Counted from the first letter of the stretch, positions 1 to 7,040 are shown. The stretch is 12,813 nucleotides of DNA from an uncultured Lachnospiraceae bacterium (GCA_910585715.1 CAJUEX010000070.1:1-12813); one strand, 5' to 3'. Program-made: numbers and translations. The notes: a model not told the origin generated them from the letters alone.

Positions 1-16
1 AGGAAGAAAGCTGTAA

Positions 17-139
17 GCCAAGCGAGGTTCAGGAAAAGTCAGCAAATATAGAAAAGACCATAAGATTCCTGTGGGATGGGGCAGGAAATCATTAGCCGAA
101 ATCATTAGAGAACATGCAATTGATATACTTGTTATTTAA
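17..139 (+). other. Short open frame, possible gene remnant, unrecognised
   Basis: An open frame runs from just after a TAA at 14-16 to a TAA at 137-139. It translates to a basic peptide of 40 residues with no ATG, ending in RKSLAEIIREHAIDILVI. A second frame (3-95) is also open and reads EESCKPSEVQEKSANIEKTI and onward. Either could be the 3' end of a gene that starts outside the window or was frameshifted. I do not recognise a family. It lies immediately upstream of a decayed toxin gene, so degraded accessory DNA is the likeliest reading. It may also be chance. Confidence 0.22.
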
Positions 140-184
140 TGATATACTGTTAGCATAGAATATTCCAAGAGGGAATAGTCAAAA

Positions 185-462
185 GTGAAATATGAGTGGG
201 ACGAACATAAGAATGCTATAAACATAGAGAAATATAAGATTTCTTTTGAAACAGTAGCATATGTGTTTGCGGATCCTTATTATATTGAGATGTTTGATTT
301 TTAGCATAGCGTTGATGAGGATAGATATATTGGGATATGGAAAGTTGAAGATGCTCAAAAAAGTCCCATTAATTTTGATGAGGATTGTGAGGAATGTCAC
401 CAGCCATGATGAAGGCATTTAAGAGTGTAGTTGTGCAGAGAAAGCGTATGAAAAAGGCTTAG
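185..462 (+). pseudogene. brnT: Decayed BrnT-type toxin gene joined to an antitoxin-like tail
   Basis: A GTG at 185, with a purine-rich AAGAGGGA about 10 nt upstream, opens a frame starting VKYEWDEHKNA, continuing with ISFE and VFADP, then a TAG at 302-304, then HSVDEDRYIGIWKV. The order WDE-K-N / SFE / V-F-DP / HS-DEDRYI is the BrnT ribonuclease-toxin pattern; the stop replaces the residue before the conserved HS. After RYIGI the toxin core is missing. Instead the frame reads SPINFDEDC and hits TGA at 407, while an overlapping frame continues MSPAMMKAFKSVVVQRKRMK to a TAG at 460. That DEDC...SPAM..AF...VVQR tail resembles small antitoxin-like proteins encoded next to BrnT, so a deletion may have fused the toxin head to the antitoxin tail, followed by a nonsense mutation and a frameshift. 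BrnT family match is strong; the antitoxin identity is inference. It should not yield a functional toxin. Confidence 0.7.
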
Positions 463-670
463 GAATTGCAAGTTCGCAAAACAGATGTATGTATAAGTGA
501 ACTTTGCGGCGATTTTTAAGTATTAGAACCCTTGAAAGTGGTATGAGTGTGCCATTTGCAGGGGCTTTTATTATATAATATGTATATAAGCCATAATGTA
601 TTTTGTCTATAGAATTATCTTTTATTATATGGCTAAATCTTACAAAATATTTAAAACAAGGAAAACTATC
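463..670 (+). promoter_or_regulatory. AT-rich leader region upstream of the membrane protein
   Basis: No gene is supported between the pseudogene and 671. The stretch is AT-rich with several possible promoters and none convincing: TTGCAG (556-561) followed 17 nt later by TATGTA (579-584), a TATAAT at 574-579 without a matching -35, and TTGTCT (603-608) with TTATAT (625-630) at 16 nt. The upstream in-frame ATG at 596 lies among these elements and has no ribosome binding site, whereas AAGGA at 658-662 sits 8 nt before the ATG at 671. Confidence 0.3.
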
Positions 671-2233
671 ATGAACAAAATAAAACCCACCTCCAAAATA
701 AAAGAAAACTTCAAATTGAAATTCCCCCTCACATACAAAATCACACATAAAATCACATACAAAACCACATACCGAATCCTGCTGGCAGCAGTTCTCCTAA
801 GCTTTATCCCCCTTCTCTTTATAAGCAAATACAACCACATGAGCGCCGATGATTATTCCTACGGCTTAAAAACCCATAAGGCATGGCAGGAAAGCCAAAG
901 CATTGTGGAGACGGTAAAAGCCGCAGGGGAACAGGTGGCGGATTCTTATGAAAGCTGGCAGGGGACCTTTGTCTCCATTTTTCTCATGGCATTGCAGCCG
1001 GGCGTGTTTGGAGAGCAGTATTACGGGCTGGGAGCGGTTTTCCTGATTTTATTATATGCTGTAAGCTTTTATATTTTTGGACATGTTATGTTAACAAAAC
1101 TGCTCCATGCAGAGAAATATCAGGCAGGCATTGTCACCCTGATTATGCTTTTATTATGCACCCAATGGCTTCAGGCGCCGGTACAGGCATTTTACTTTTA
1201 CAATGCAGGAGTGCATTATATCTTTATGTTTTCCATGCTTCTTTTAGCACTTTGCCTGCAAATTCTTTTGGCAGCAGGCACAAAGAAAAAAATATGGTGT
1301 ACAACAGGCGGGGCGGCGCTTGGCTTTCTGATTGGCGGAGGAAATTACGTAACTGCTTTTTTATACCTGCTTTTGTTTCTTTCCATTCTGTTTGTTTCCC
1401 TGCTGCTGCAATATAAAGACAGGGAAAAAAGAAGAAATACAGGCTGGCAGATATTTTCACTTATTCCATTTCTGTGCAGCTTTCTTATTTCCGTCATTGC
1501 CCCCGGCAACTTTAACAGGGGAGATAAATTTGAAGATGTGAGCCCTGTAAAAGCAATCGGATTATCCTTTCGATATTCCATGGAAGGCTGCAATATATGG
1601 ATGACACTGAGCATTGTCTGTATCTTTCTTTTATTGCTTCCTCTCGTGGCAGGAATGGTAAAAAAGACATCCTTTTCCTTCCCCATGCCCGGCCTTGCGG
1701 TAGTTTATGCCTATTGCCTGTTTGCGGCAATGTATGCGCCCACCTGCTATGCACTGGGCTTTCCAGGAGCAGGAAGATGCAGGAACATTTACAGAATCGT
1801 TTATTACATCATGCTTTTGTTTGACCTGATTTATGTGTCCGGATATATCAGACATAAAATAGTAAAGGGAGGTCTTTTGGAAGCTGTAAGAAAAGCAGAA
1901 GCTTTTTTCAAAAACCGTATATGGCTGCCCTTTACCCTTATAACAGCCGGCTTTTTGCTTTTTATAGTGTTATCCGATGACTGGAACAGCTATACTACCT
2001 TATCCGCAGTGAAATCCGTTTGGGAAAAGGAAGCACAGCTCTATCATGTCCAAAGTCTGGAGAGGGAAACACTTTTAAAAACAACTGAGGAAAAGAAGGT
2101 GGAAATAATGGCAACTACTGCCAATCCCAGGCTGCTGTTTTTTGACGATATCACCACCGACCCTAAAGACTGGAGAAACCGTTACATGGCAAAATGGTAC
2201 GAAAAGAAAAAAGTCACATTAATAGAAAGATAA
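671..2233 (+). CDS. DUF6056-type polytopic membrane protein
   Basis: A 520-residue integral membrane protein of unknown function. The first membrane segment is about residues 35-52, followed by roughly ten more (near 118-140, 152-168, 180-202, 212-247, 260-277, 310-329, 340-358, 376-393, 418-434), and a charged C-terminal tail of about 85 residues. Between the first two segments is an extracytoplasmic loop with SADDYSYG (58-65) and SWQGTF (95-100), then FLMALQP; APGNFNR at 277-283 is another conserved-looking motif. This arrangement matches the DUF6056 family as I know it. An acidic pair in the first outer loop is also the signature of GT-C glycosyltransferases, so a role in transferring sugars to cell-surface polymers is possible but only inferred. 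Start 671 is chosen over 596 because of the AAGGA site. It stands alone, closed by a strong terminator. The N-terminus (1-36) is lysine/threonine rich and partly repetitive. Confidence 0.75.
   Translation: MNKIKPTSKIKENFKLKFPLTYKITHKITYKTTYRILLAAVLLSFIPLLFISKYNHMSADDYSYGLKTHKAWQESQSIVETVKAAGEQVADSYESWQGTFVSIFLMALQPGVFGEQYYGLGAVFLILLYAVSFYIFGHVMLTKLLHAEKYQAGIVTLIMLLLCTQWLQAPVQAFYFYNAGVHYIFMFSMLLLALCLQILLAAGTKKKIWCTTGGAALGFLIGGGNYVTAFLYLLLFLSILFVSLLLQYKDREKRRNTGWQIFSLIPFLCSFLISVIAPGNFNRGDKFEDVSPVKAIGLSFRYSMEGCNIWMTLSIVCIFLLLLPLVAGMVKKTSFSFPMPGLAVVYAYCLFAAMYAPTCYALGFPGAGRCRNIYRIVYYIMLLFDLIYVSGYIRHKIVKGGLLEAVRKAEAFFKNRIWLPFTLITAGFLLFIVLSDDWNSYTTLSAVKSVWEKEAQLYHVQSLERETLLKTTEEKKVEIMATTANPRLLFFDDITTDPKDWRNRYMAKWYEKKKVTLIER
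730..777 (+). repeat. Four tandem 12-bp repeats inside the membrane-protein gene
   Basis: Four consecutive 12-bp units: CACATACAAAAT (730), CACACATAAAAT (742), CACATACAAAAC (754), CACATACCGAAT (766). They encode TYKI-THKI-TYKT-TYRI (residues 21-36), a basic run right before the first membrane helix. Unit length is a multiple of three, so gain or loss of units would keep the frame. Confidence 0.8.
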
Positions 2234-2247
2234 AACAAACATAAAGG

Positions 2248-2293
2248 AGCCGCCCGTTTCCGGCAGGAAACAGGGCGGCTTTAGCGTTTTTTT
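2248..2293 (+). terminator. Rho-independent terminator after the DUF6056 gene
   Basis: AGCCGCCC-GTTTCC pairs with GGAAAC-A-GGGCGGCT around a GGCA loop (2248-2280), a 14-bp stem with one bulged A, followed by TTAGCGTTTTTTT. It begins 15 nt after the stop codon. Confidence 0.92.
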
Positions 2294-2327
2294 ATGCCAG
2301 TCATTCCCCTTTTTCATCCTCTTCATT

Positions 2328-2359
2328 TTGTCAAACTTTGTTGAAATCAACTCTATAAT
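2328..2359 (+). promoter_or_regulatory. Probable promoter of the ibrAB-like operon with an inverted repeat
   Basis: A perfect TATAAT lies at 2354-2359, about 60 nt before the ibrA start. The best -35 match is TTGTCA (2328-2333), but the spacer would be 20 nt; at a 17-nt spacer the sequence is only TCAAAC. A 12-bp inverted repeat, GTTGA-AA-TCAAC (2340-2351), fills the space next to the -10 box, a typical place for a repressor or activator site. The weak -35 geometry fits an activator-dependent or tightly controlled promoter. Promoter call moderate, operator speculative. Confidence 0.5.
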
Positions 2360-2420
2360 ATGTTAAATTTATAACAGTATAGCTGGAAAAAAATGGAAAA
2401 ATTAAAACGGAGTGATTTTA

Positions 2421-3752
2421 ATGAAGCGGGAATATCTGAAACAGAATGTATACGAAGTAGTGCAGGAGCGGCTTAAATTTATCTTTCAGGAATTTGACAA
2501 TATTTACGTTTCCTTTTCAGGCGGAAAGGACAGCGGACTTTTGCTGGAGCTGGTTTTGGATTTTCAAAAAAAATACTATACGGACAAAAAAGTAGGGGTG
2601 TTCCATCAGGACTTTGAGGCTCAGTATACGGTGACTACCGAATATATTGAAAGGACTTTTGAACGGATTAAAAATGATGTGGAGCCTTATTGGGTATGTC
2701 TTCCCATGGCTACCAGAACAGCTTTAAGCAGCTATGAAATGTACTGGTATCCATGGGATGATACAAAAGAGGAATGCTGGGTCAGGCCCATGCCCCAAAA
2801 AGAATATGTCATTAATATGAAAAACAATCCGGTTACTACATATCGTTACCGAATGCATCAGGAAGATCTGGCAAAACAGTTTGGAAGATGGTATCGGATT
2901 TCCCATGGCGGGAAGAGCACCGTATGCCTGTTAGGAATGCGTGCAGATGAATCATTGCAGAGATACAGCGGTTTTCTGAATAAAAAATATGGTTATAAAG
3001 GGAAATGCTGGATAAGCAATCAGTTTAAGGATGTATGGTGTGCTTCGCCCTTATATGACTGGACTTTAAATGATGTATGGCATGCCCATTATCTGTTCCA
3101 ATATGATTACAACCGATTATATGACCTTTATTATAAGGCGGGACTGAAAGTAACACAGATGCGGGTTGCTTCCCCGTTTAATGATTATTCCAAGGATTCC
3201 TTAAATCTTTACCGCGTCATTGACCCGGAAATATGGGTCAGGCTGGTGGGAAGGGTGCGGGGAGCCAATTTTGCAAGTATTTATGCAAAAACAAAGGCAA
3301 TGGGTTACCGTAACATCACACTGCCGGAAGGTCATACCTGGGAGTCATATACAAGGTTTCTGTTAGATACCCTTCCGGCAAGGCTTCGGAATAATTATGT
3401 AAAGAAATTCAATACTTCCATTGAATTCTGGCACAAAACGGGAGGCGGACTGGATGAAGAAACCATAAAAGAACTGCAGGAAAATGGTTATGAGATTCAA
3501 AGAAACGGTGTTTCCAACTATACGTTGAACAAAAAATCCAGAATCGTGTTTAAAGGAAAGATTCCGGATGATACAGATAATATCAAGTCAACAAAAGATG
3601 TTCCCAGTTGGAAGCGCATGTGCTACTGCATATTGAAAAATGACCATATCTGCCGGTTTATGGGATTCGGTATGAATAAGGAGCAGAAAAAGCGAATTGA
3701 CTTAATCAGAGAAAAATACAAAAGCATTGAGGAGATGGATTATGGAGTATAA
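2421..3752 (+). CDS. ibrA: IbrA-like PAPS-reductase-family protein (DUF3440 type)
   Basis: A 443-residue cytoplasmic protein of the phosphoadenosine phosphosulfate reductase superfamily. The ATP-pyrophosphatase P-loop SGGKDSG is at 33-39, a second nucleotide-site motif GMRADES at 172-178, and PLYDWTLNDVW at 210-220, all in the family order. The C-terminal block VPSWKRMCYCILKND (394-408) is the hallmark of the IbrA/DUF3440 subgroup. The ECGLH active-site cysteine motif of true PAPS reductases is absent, so sulfate reduction is unlikely; the fold suggests adenylation or sulfur/nucleotide chemistry. In E. coli, IbrA and IbrB together activate eib genes on prophages. Cys401, Cys403 and Cys411 could bind metal (inference). 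ATG 2421 is preferred over GTG 2412 because GGAGTGAT (2409-2416) is an extended Shine-Dalgarno that covers the GTG. The gene overlaps the IbrB-like gene by 11 nt, indicating translational coupling. Confidence 0.88.
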   Translation: MKREYLKQNVYEVVQERLKFIFQEFDNIYVSFSGGKDSGLLLELVLDFQKKYYTDKKVGVFHQDFEAQYTVTTEYIERTFERIKNDVEPYWVCLPMATRTALSSYEMYWYPWDDTKEECWVRPMPQKEYVINMKNNPVTTYRYRMHQEDLAKQFGRWYRISHGGKSTVCLLGMRADESLQRYSGFLNKKYGYKGKCWISNQFKDVWCASPLYDWTLNDVWHAHYLFQYDYNRLYDLYYKAGLKVTQMRVASPFNDYSKDSLNLYRVIDPEIWVRLVGRVRGANFASIYAKTKAMGYRNITLPEGHTWESYTRFLLDTLPARLRNNYVKKFNTSIEFWHKTGGGLDEETIKELQENGYEIQRNGVSNYTLNKKSRIVFKGKIPDDTDNIKSTKDVPSWKRMCYCILKNDHICRFMGFGMNKEQKKRIDLIREKYKSIEEMDYGV

Positions 3753-4269
3753 AAGCCCGGTATATAACGTAATAGCAGTACCCATTGAAAAAGTAAAGGC
3801 AAATGCATACAATCCCAATGTAGTGGCGCCGCCGGAAATGAAGCTGCTTTATGAAAGCATTAAGGCAGACGGCTATACTATGCCGGTTGTGTGTTATTAT
3901 TCCAAGGCTCAGGATATGTATGTGATTGTTGACGGATTTCACCGATACCGGATTATGCTGGAGCATCCGGACATTTATAAAAGAGAAAACGGAATGTTGC
4001 CGGTTTCTGTAATTGACAAGCCTATTGACCAGCGGATGGCAAGCACTATACGCCATAACCGGGCAAGAGGAACCCATGATGTAGACCTTATGAGCAACAT
4101 CGTAAAAGAACTGCATGAGCTGGGGCGTTCGGATGCATGGATTTCCAAGCATTTAGGCATGGATAAGGATGAGATTCTGCGATTAAAGCAGATTACCGGC
4201 CTAGTGGCTTTATTTAAGGATACCGGATTTGGAAAAGCATGGAGGCCTGTGGAGGGAAAAGAAGAATAA
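3742..4269 (+). CDS. ibrB: IbrB-like ParB/sulfiredoxin-fold protein
   Basis: A 175-residue protein with a ParB/Srx-type N-terminal domain: VPIEKVKANAYNPN (13-26) is the typical first strand and loop, IKADGYTMPVV (40-50) the next, and VDGFHRYR (63-70) is the G-x-HR nucleotide/phosphate-binding motif. RHNRARGTH (104-112) follows, then a predicted helix-turn-helix (about 113-152, LHELGRSDAWISKHLGM). ParB relatives bind or hydrolyse nucleotides and often bind DNA, and IbrB is the partner of IbrA in the E. coli prophage regulators. ATG 3742 is chosen because GAGGAG (3728-3733) lies 8 nt upstream; the in-frame TTG at 3727 has no site. It overlaps the end of ibrA by 11 nt, so the two are one operon. 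The gene ends 18 nt before the direct repeat that borders a large fold-back element. Family assignment firm, biological role unknown here. Confidence 0.87.
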   Translation: MEYKSPVYNVIAVPIEKVKANAYNPNVVAPPEMKLLYESIKADGYTMPVVCYYSKAQDMYVIVDGFHRYRIMLEHPDIYKRENGMLPVSVIDKPIDQRMASTIRHNRARGTHDVDLMSNIVKELHELGRSDAWISKHLGMDKDEILRLKQITGLVALFKDTGFGKAWRPVEGKEE

Positions 4270-4287
4270 GCGCCGGTTTCTGCGTCG

Positions 4288-4528
4288 TCCCGTTCCGTAA
4301 CAGTTCAGCCCTCAGCCTTCCCACACAGGAATCAGAACCGGCTGCAGGCAGAAAATGTTTCTACGTCGCCACGCTCTCGCTCTGATAAAAACGCAGCAGT
4401 GCTAAGTTCGAAAGAACCTCACTAAGCACTGGCGTTTTTATAAGGGCTCCTTTAGAAATCATTTTCTGCCTGCAGCCGGTTCTGATTCCTGTGTGGGAAG
4501 GCTGAGGACTGAACTGTTATCCCGTTCC
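4288..4528. mobile_element. MITE-like fold-back element with 60-bp inverted repeats and 9-bp target duplication
   Basis: The left arm (4298-4357, beginning TAACAGTTCAG) and the right arm (4460-4519, ending CTGAACTGTTA) are reverse complements at 59 of 60 positions; the exception is C4309 opposite A4508. Pairing resumes inside as TTTCTA (4358-4363) with TAGAAA (4453-4458). The core contains an independent hairpin (4385-4441). Immediately outside the arms stand direct copies of TCCCGTTCC (4288-4296 and 4520-4528), followed by GTA on the left and CGTA on the right, as a target-site duplication would look. There is no transposase or credible ORF inside. Total about 222 bp plus duplication. This structure fits a miniature inverted-repeat element moved by a transposase encoded elsewhere. 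It may also act as a bidirectional terminator between ibrB and the next gene, or be a structured RNA. The repeats are certain; mobility is inferred. Confidence 0.8.
4385..4441 (+). terminator. Inner hairpin of the fold-back element, terminator-like on both strands
   Basis: ATAAAAACGC (4385-4394) pairs with GCGTTTTTAT (4432-4441), then CAGTGCT (4397-4403) with AGCACTG (4425-4431) across an AG bulge, then GTTC (4406-4409) with GAAC (4414-4417) closing a GAAA tetraloop, which is of the GNRA type. The run of five T on the 3' side of either strand makes it a plausible bidirectional intrinsic terminator for ibrAB. The asymmetric internal loop (CTCACTA) is unusual for a plain terminator. Confidence 0.6.
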
Positions 4529-4550
4529 CGTAGAAAAATAGTTTCAGGGA

Positions 4551-4579
4551 TTGCGATAAAAAATTTTCTTTGTTATAAT
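4551..4579 (+). promoter_or_regulatory. Sigma-A type promoter of the transglutaminase-like gene
   Basis: TTGCGA (4551-4556), a 17-nt spacer and TATAAT (4574-4579) with an extended TGn just before the -10. It lies about 55 nt upstream of the start codon and starts 23 nt after the right flank of the fold-back element. Confidence 0.8.
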
Positions 4580-4634
4580 TATTGTCAATATAAGAAAATA
4601 GAAAGAAGCTATTTTAAACGGCAGGAGGCAGAAG

Positions 4635-7001
4635 ATGAAAGGAAAAGGAAGAAGAAAGAAGCGGATATCGCTTATACTTGCAGCGGTATTATTGCTTCAA
4701 AGTACGGTTGTGCATGCAACCATGGAAGGAAATGGAGAACCGGATGGACAGCCCGCTGTAGTGGAAGCTGCAACCATATCCGAAAATCAGGTGGAAGAGG
4801 ATTTGAACGGGAGCTTTGCAGAGGATAACCGGGAAATTCCGGAGCAGGAGGAAGCTTTGGAAGAGGACGGCGGTCCGGAGGATGCAGAAGAGTCTGTAGA
4901 AGGCGAAGCAGTTTCCGGGAACAGGACAGGTACATCTTTAGATGAGCTTGTGGAGGAAAAGTCTCCTTTTGAAGCAGACAGATATAATCCGGAATATTAC
5001 AATGCAGTAGTTGACAGGTATCCGTCAGCAAAGCAGGCGGAAAGCCTGTATCTTACCGAGAGAAATCCCAGTTTTGAAAATTACATATTAAATGCTGTTG
5101 CAAATTTTCAGTATCAGGTGGATGTATCAGCTTATGAGATACCTGTAAAAGATATGTGGACTGAAATCTATCATGTCCTGAACAATCATCCGGAATTGTT
5201 TTATGTAACGGTGACCTCGGCATATACGAACCCATATAAGGGAATGGTAGACAGTTATGTACTTACTTATATAGGCACTCAGAGCACTATAGAGGCAGAA
5301 AAGGCAAAATTTATAGGAGAAGCCAAAAAAGCACTGGCATATGTGAGCGATGATATGACAGAGTATGAAAAAGCATTGGCTGTGCATGATTATATTATTT
5401 TAAACTGTGAATATGATGAAGAAAGCCTTGAGGGGGGAACGATGTCAGGGGAGGCGCATACCGCATATGGGGCGTTAGTAAAAAAGCTGGCAGTCTGTGA
5501 CGGCTATGCAAAGGCATATCAATACATCATGAAGGAATTGCTTGGTATTCCATGTCAGGTGGTGAGCAGTTCTGAAATGTCTCATGCCTGGAGCCTGATA
5601 AAAATTGACGGTAAATGGTATCATGCGGATTTGACATGGGATGACCCGCTTTATGACTGTATCGGAAGGGTATGCCACCAGTTTTTCCTGTTAAGTGACA
5701 GTACAATGAGTGATATGGAGCATGAGCATCATGACTGGCAGGTAAAAGATGAAAATAAACAGGATATCAGAGCCACTGATGAAAAATATGCAGATTACAA
5801 ATGGATTGATGTTTACAGCGGTATGTTCTATGAAGCAGGCAACTGGTATTATGTGAATGCTTATGACAGCAGCATCGTGAAGGATGATGATTTGTCTACA
5901 GCTAGTGAGAGTCTGGTTTTTTCTATTGATAATGAAGGAAATCAGGCATGGCGAAACAGGGGCAGCGCAAGGATTACGCTTCTTCAGGACAGAATCTATT
6001 TTAATACTCCGTCCCTGATAAAGTCTGTTGATTTAGACGGCGGAAATGAACGTACAGAAAAAACAGTGAAAAAAGCCGAGGATGAATCTATTTATGGCTT
6101 TATCATCCAAAACAATAATTTTAAGTATACCCTTTTGAAAAATTCAGCACAAAAGGTGGATATGCTGGAAGTGAGAACCGACGGAGTGCCGGAGGTTTCT
6201 GTTTTAAGCGTGGGGGCAAAAGATTATAACAGCCTTGATATTACCCTGAGCAGGGTGGAAAAAGCAGAAAATGCCACAGAATCCGGTTATATAATTTACC
6301 GGAAGGCAGCATGGGAAACAAAGTGGAAAAAAGCGGCGTTTTTGGAAGGAGCCGGAAACACTTATTTCAGGGACAGCGGACTTGGAGATGAGATAGAATA
6401 TATTTATGCTGCCCGCAACTATCAGGTAATAAACGGGGATATCTGTTATGGGCCGTTCAGTAATCAGGTATCAGCAGTCACCATGAAGGCTAAGGTAATA
6501 CAGCCGAATCCCGGTCCGTCACCGGCACCTTCTCCTGCACCAAAGGACACAGCAGAAAAAGGGAAAGTGTATTTATGCGGCAATTATAAATATCAGGTGA
6601 CCGCAGTGGCAAATGGAAAGACAGGCAAAGTAACCCTGAAGGCGCCCAAAAAGAAAACTTATACAAAAGTAACAGTTCCTGCAACTGTAAAGATTAAAGG
6701 TGAGAATTATCAGGTAACAGCTATTGATAAGAATGCATTTAAAAATAACAAACAGCTCAAGAGCGTTACGATAGGAAAATATGTGACAAAGATAGGAGCC
6801 AATGCATTTTACGGATGCAAGAAGCTGAAAACGGTTTCCATTAAATCCACAAAGTTAAAATCTGTGGGAAAAAGCGCTTTTAAAGGCATTGTAAAAAATG
6901 CCACTGTAAAAGTGCCCAAGTCCAAGCTGGCTGCCTACAAAAAGTTATTGAAAAAGAAAACTACAGGGCTTCCTTCAAAAGCAAAGATTAAGAAGGGTTA
7001 A
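4635..7001 (+). CDS. Secreted transglutaminase-like protein with C-terminal leucine-rich repeats
   Basis: A 788-residue exported protein. A basic start plus hydrophobic stretch (about 11-29, ending VVHA) is a signal peptide. Residues 50-110 are acidic and low in complexity, probably a linker. The transglutaminase-like (papain-fold) domain follows, with the triad visible as Cys288 in LAVCDGYAKAY, His317 in SHAWSLI and Asp332 in YHADLTWDD. A region (about 385-510) of beta-rich propeller-like character comes next, then a fibronectin type III-like domain (about 518-616), a Pro-Ser-Ala linker (624-638) and BspA-type LRR_5 repeats (NAFKNNKQLKSVTIG, NAFYGCKKLKTVSIK, about 680-760) with a lysine-rich end. 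No LPxTG anchor is seen, so it is released or held by charge. It likely cleaves or crosslinks proteins or peptides at the cell surface; substrate unknown. AGGAGG (4623-4628) sets the start. Confidence 0.85.
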   Translation: MKGKGRRKKRISLILAAVLLLQSTVVHATMEGNGEPDGQPAVVEAATISENQVEEDLNGSFAEDNREIPEQEEALEEDGGPEDAEESVEGEAVSGNRTGTSLDELVEEKSPFEADRYNPEYYNAVVDRYPSAKQAESLYLTERNPSFENYILNAVANFQYQVDVSAYEIPVKDMWTEIYHVLNNHPELFYVTVTSAYTNPYKGMVDSYVLTYIGTQSTIEAEKAKFIGEAKKALAYVSDDMTEYEKALAVHDYIILNCEYDEESLEGGTMSGEAHTAYGALVKKLAVCDGYAKAYQYIMKELLGIPCQVVSSSEMSHAWSLIKIDGKWYHADLTWDDPLYDCIGRVCHQFFLLSDSTMSDMEHEHHDWQVKDENKQDIRATDEKYADYKWIDVYSGMFYEAGNWYYVNAYDSSIVKDDDLSTASESLVFSIDNEGNQAWRNRGSARITLLQDRIYFNTPSLIKSVDLDGGNERTEKTVKKAEDESIYGFIIQNNNFKYTLLKNSAQKVDMLEVRTDGVPEVSVLSVGAKDYNSLDITLSRVEKAENATESGYIIYRKAAWETKWKKAAFLEGAGNTYFRDSGLGDEIEYIYAARNYQVINGDICYGPFSNQVSAVTMKAKVIQPNPGPSPAPSPAPKDTAEKGKVYLCGNYKYQVTAVANGKTGKVTLKAPKKKTYTKVTVPATVKIKGENYQVTAIDKNAFKNNKQLKSVTIGKYVTKIGANAFYGCKKLKTVSIKSTKLKSVGKSAFKGIVKNATVKVPKSKLAAYKKLLKKKTTGLPSKAKIKKG

Positions 7002-7040
7002 AGGATTATTTTTGTATAAAATTTGCTTATTTTGCATAAA

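Noticed and set aside
596..670. Extended N-terminus for the DUF6056 protein
   Set aside because: The region has promoter-like sequence and no Shine-Dalgarno, while AAGGA is well placed for ATG 671.
179..748. Two minus-strand frames over the upstream region
   Set aside because: They are antisense to the BrnT remnant and the A-rich start of the membrane-protein gene, without binding sites or family features.
2421..3752. Assimilatory PAPS reductase (CysH)
   Set aside because: The ECGLH cysteine motif is missing, and the partner gene and C-terminal block point to the IbrA group.
4298..4519. Fold-back element as a retron or riboswitch RNA
   Set aside because: There is no reverse transcriptase in the window, no known aptamer pattern, and the flanking 9-bp duplication favours an insertion.
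4493..4828. 111-residue frame overlapping the fold-back arm and the transglutaminase start
   Set aside because: It begins inside the right arm, covers the promoter, has no binding site and overlaps a strongly supported gene in another frame.
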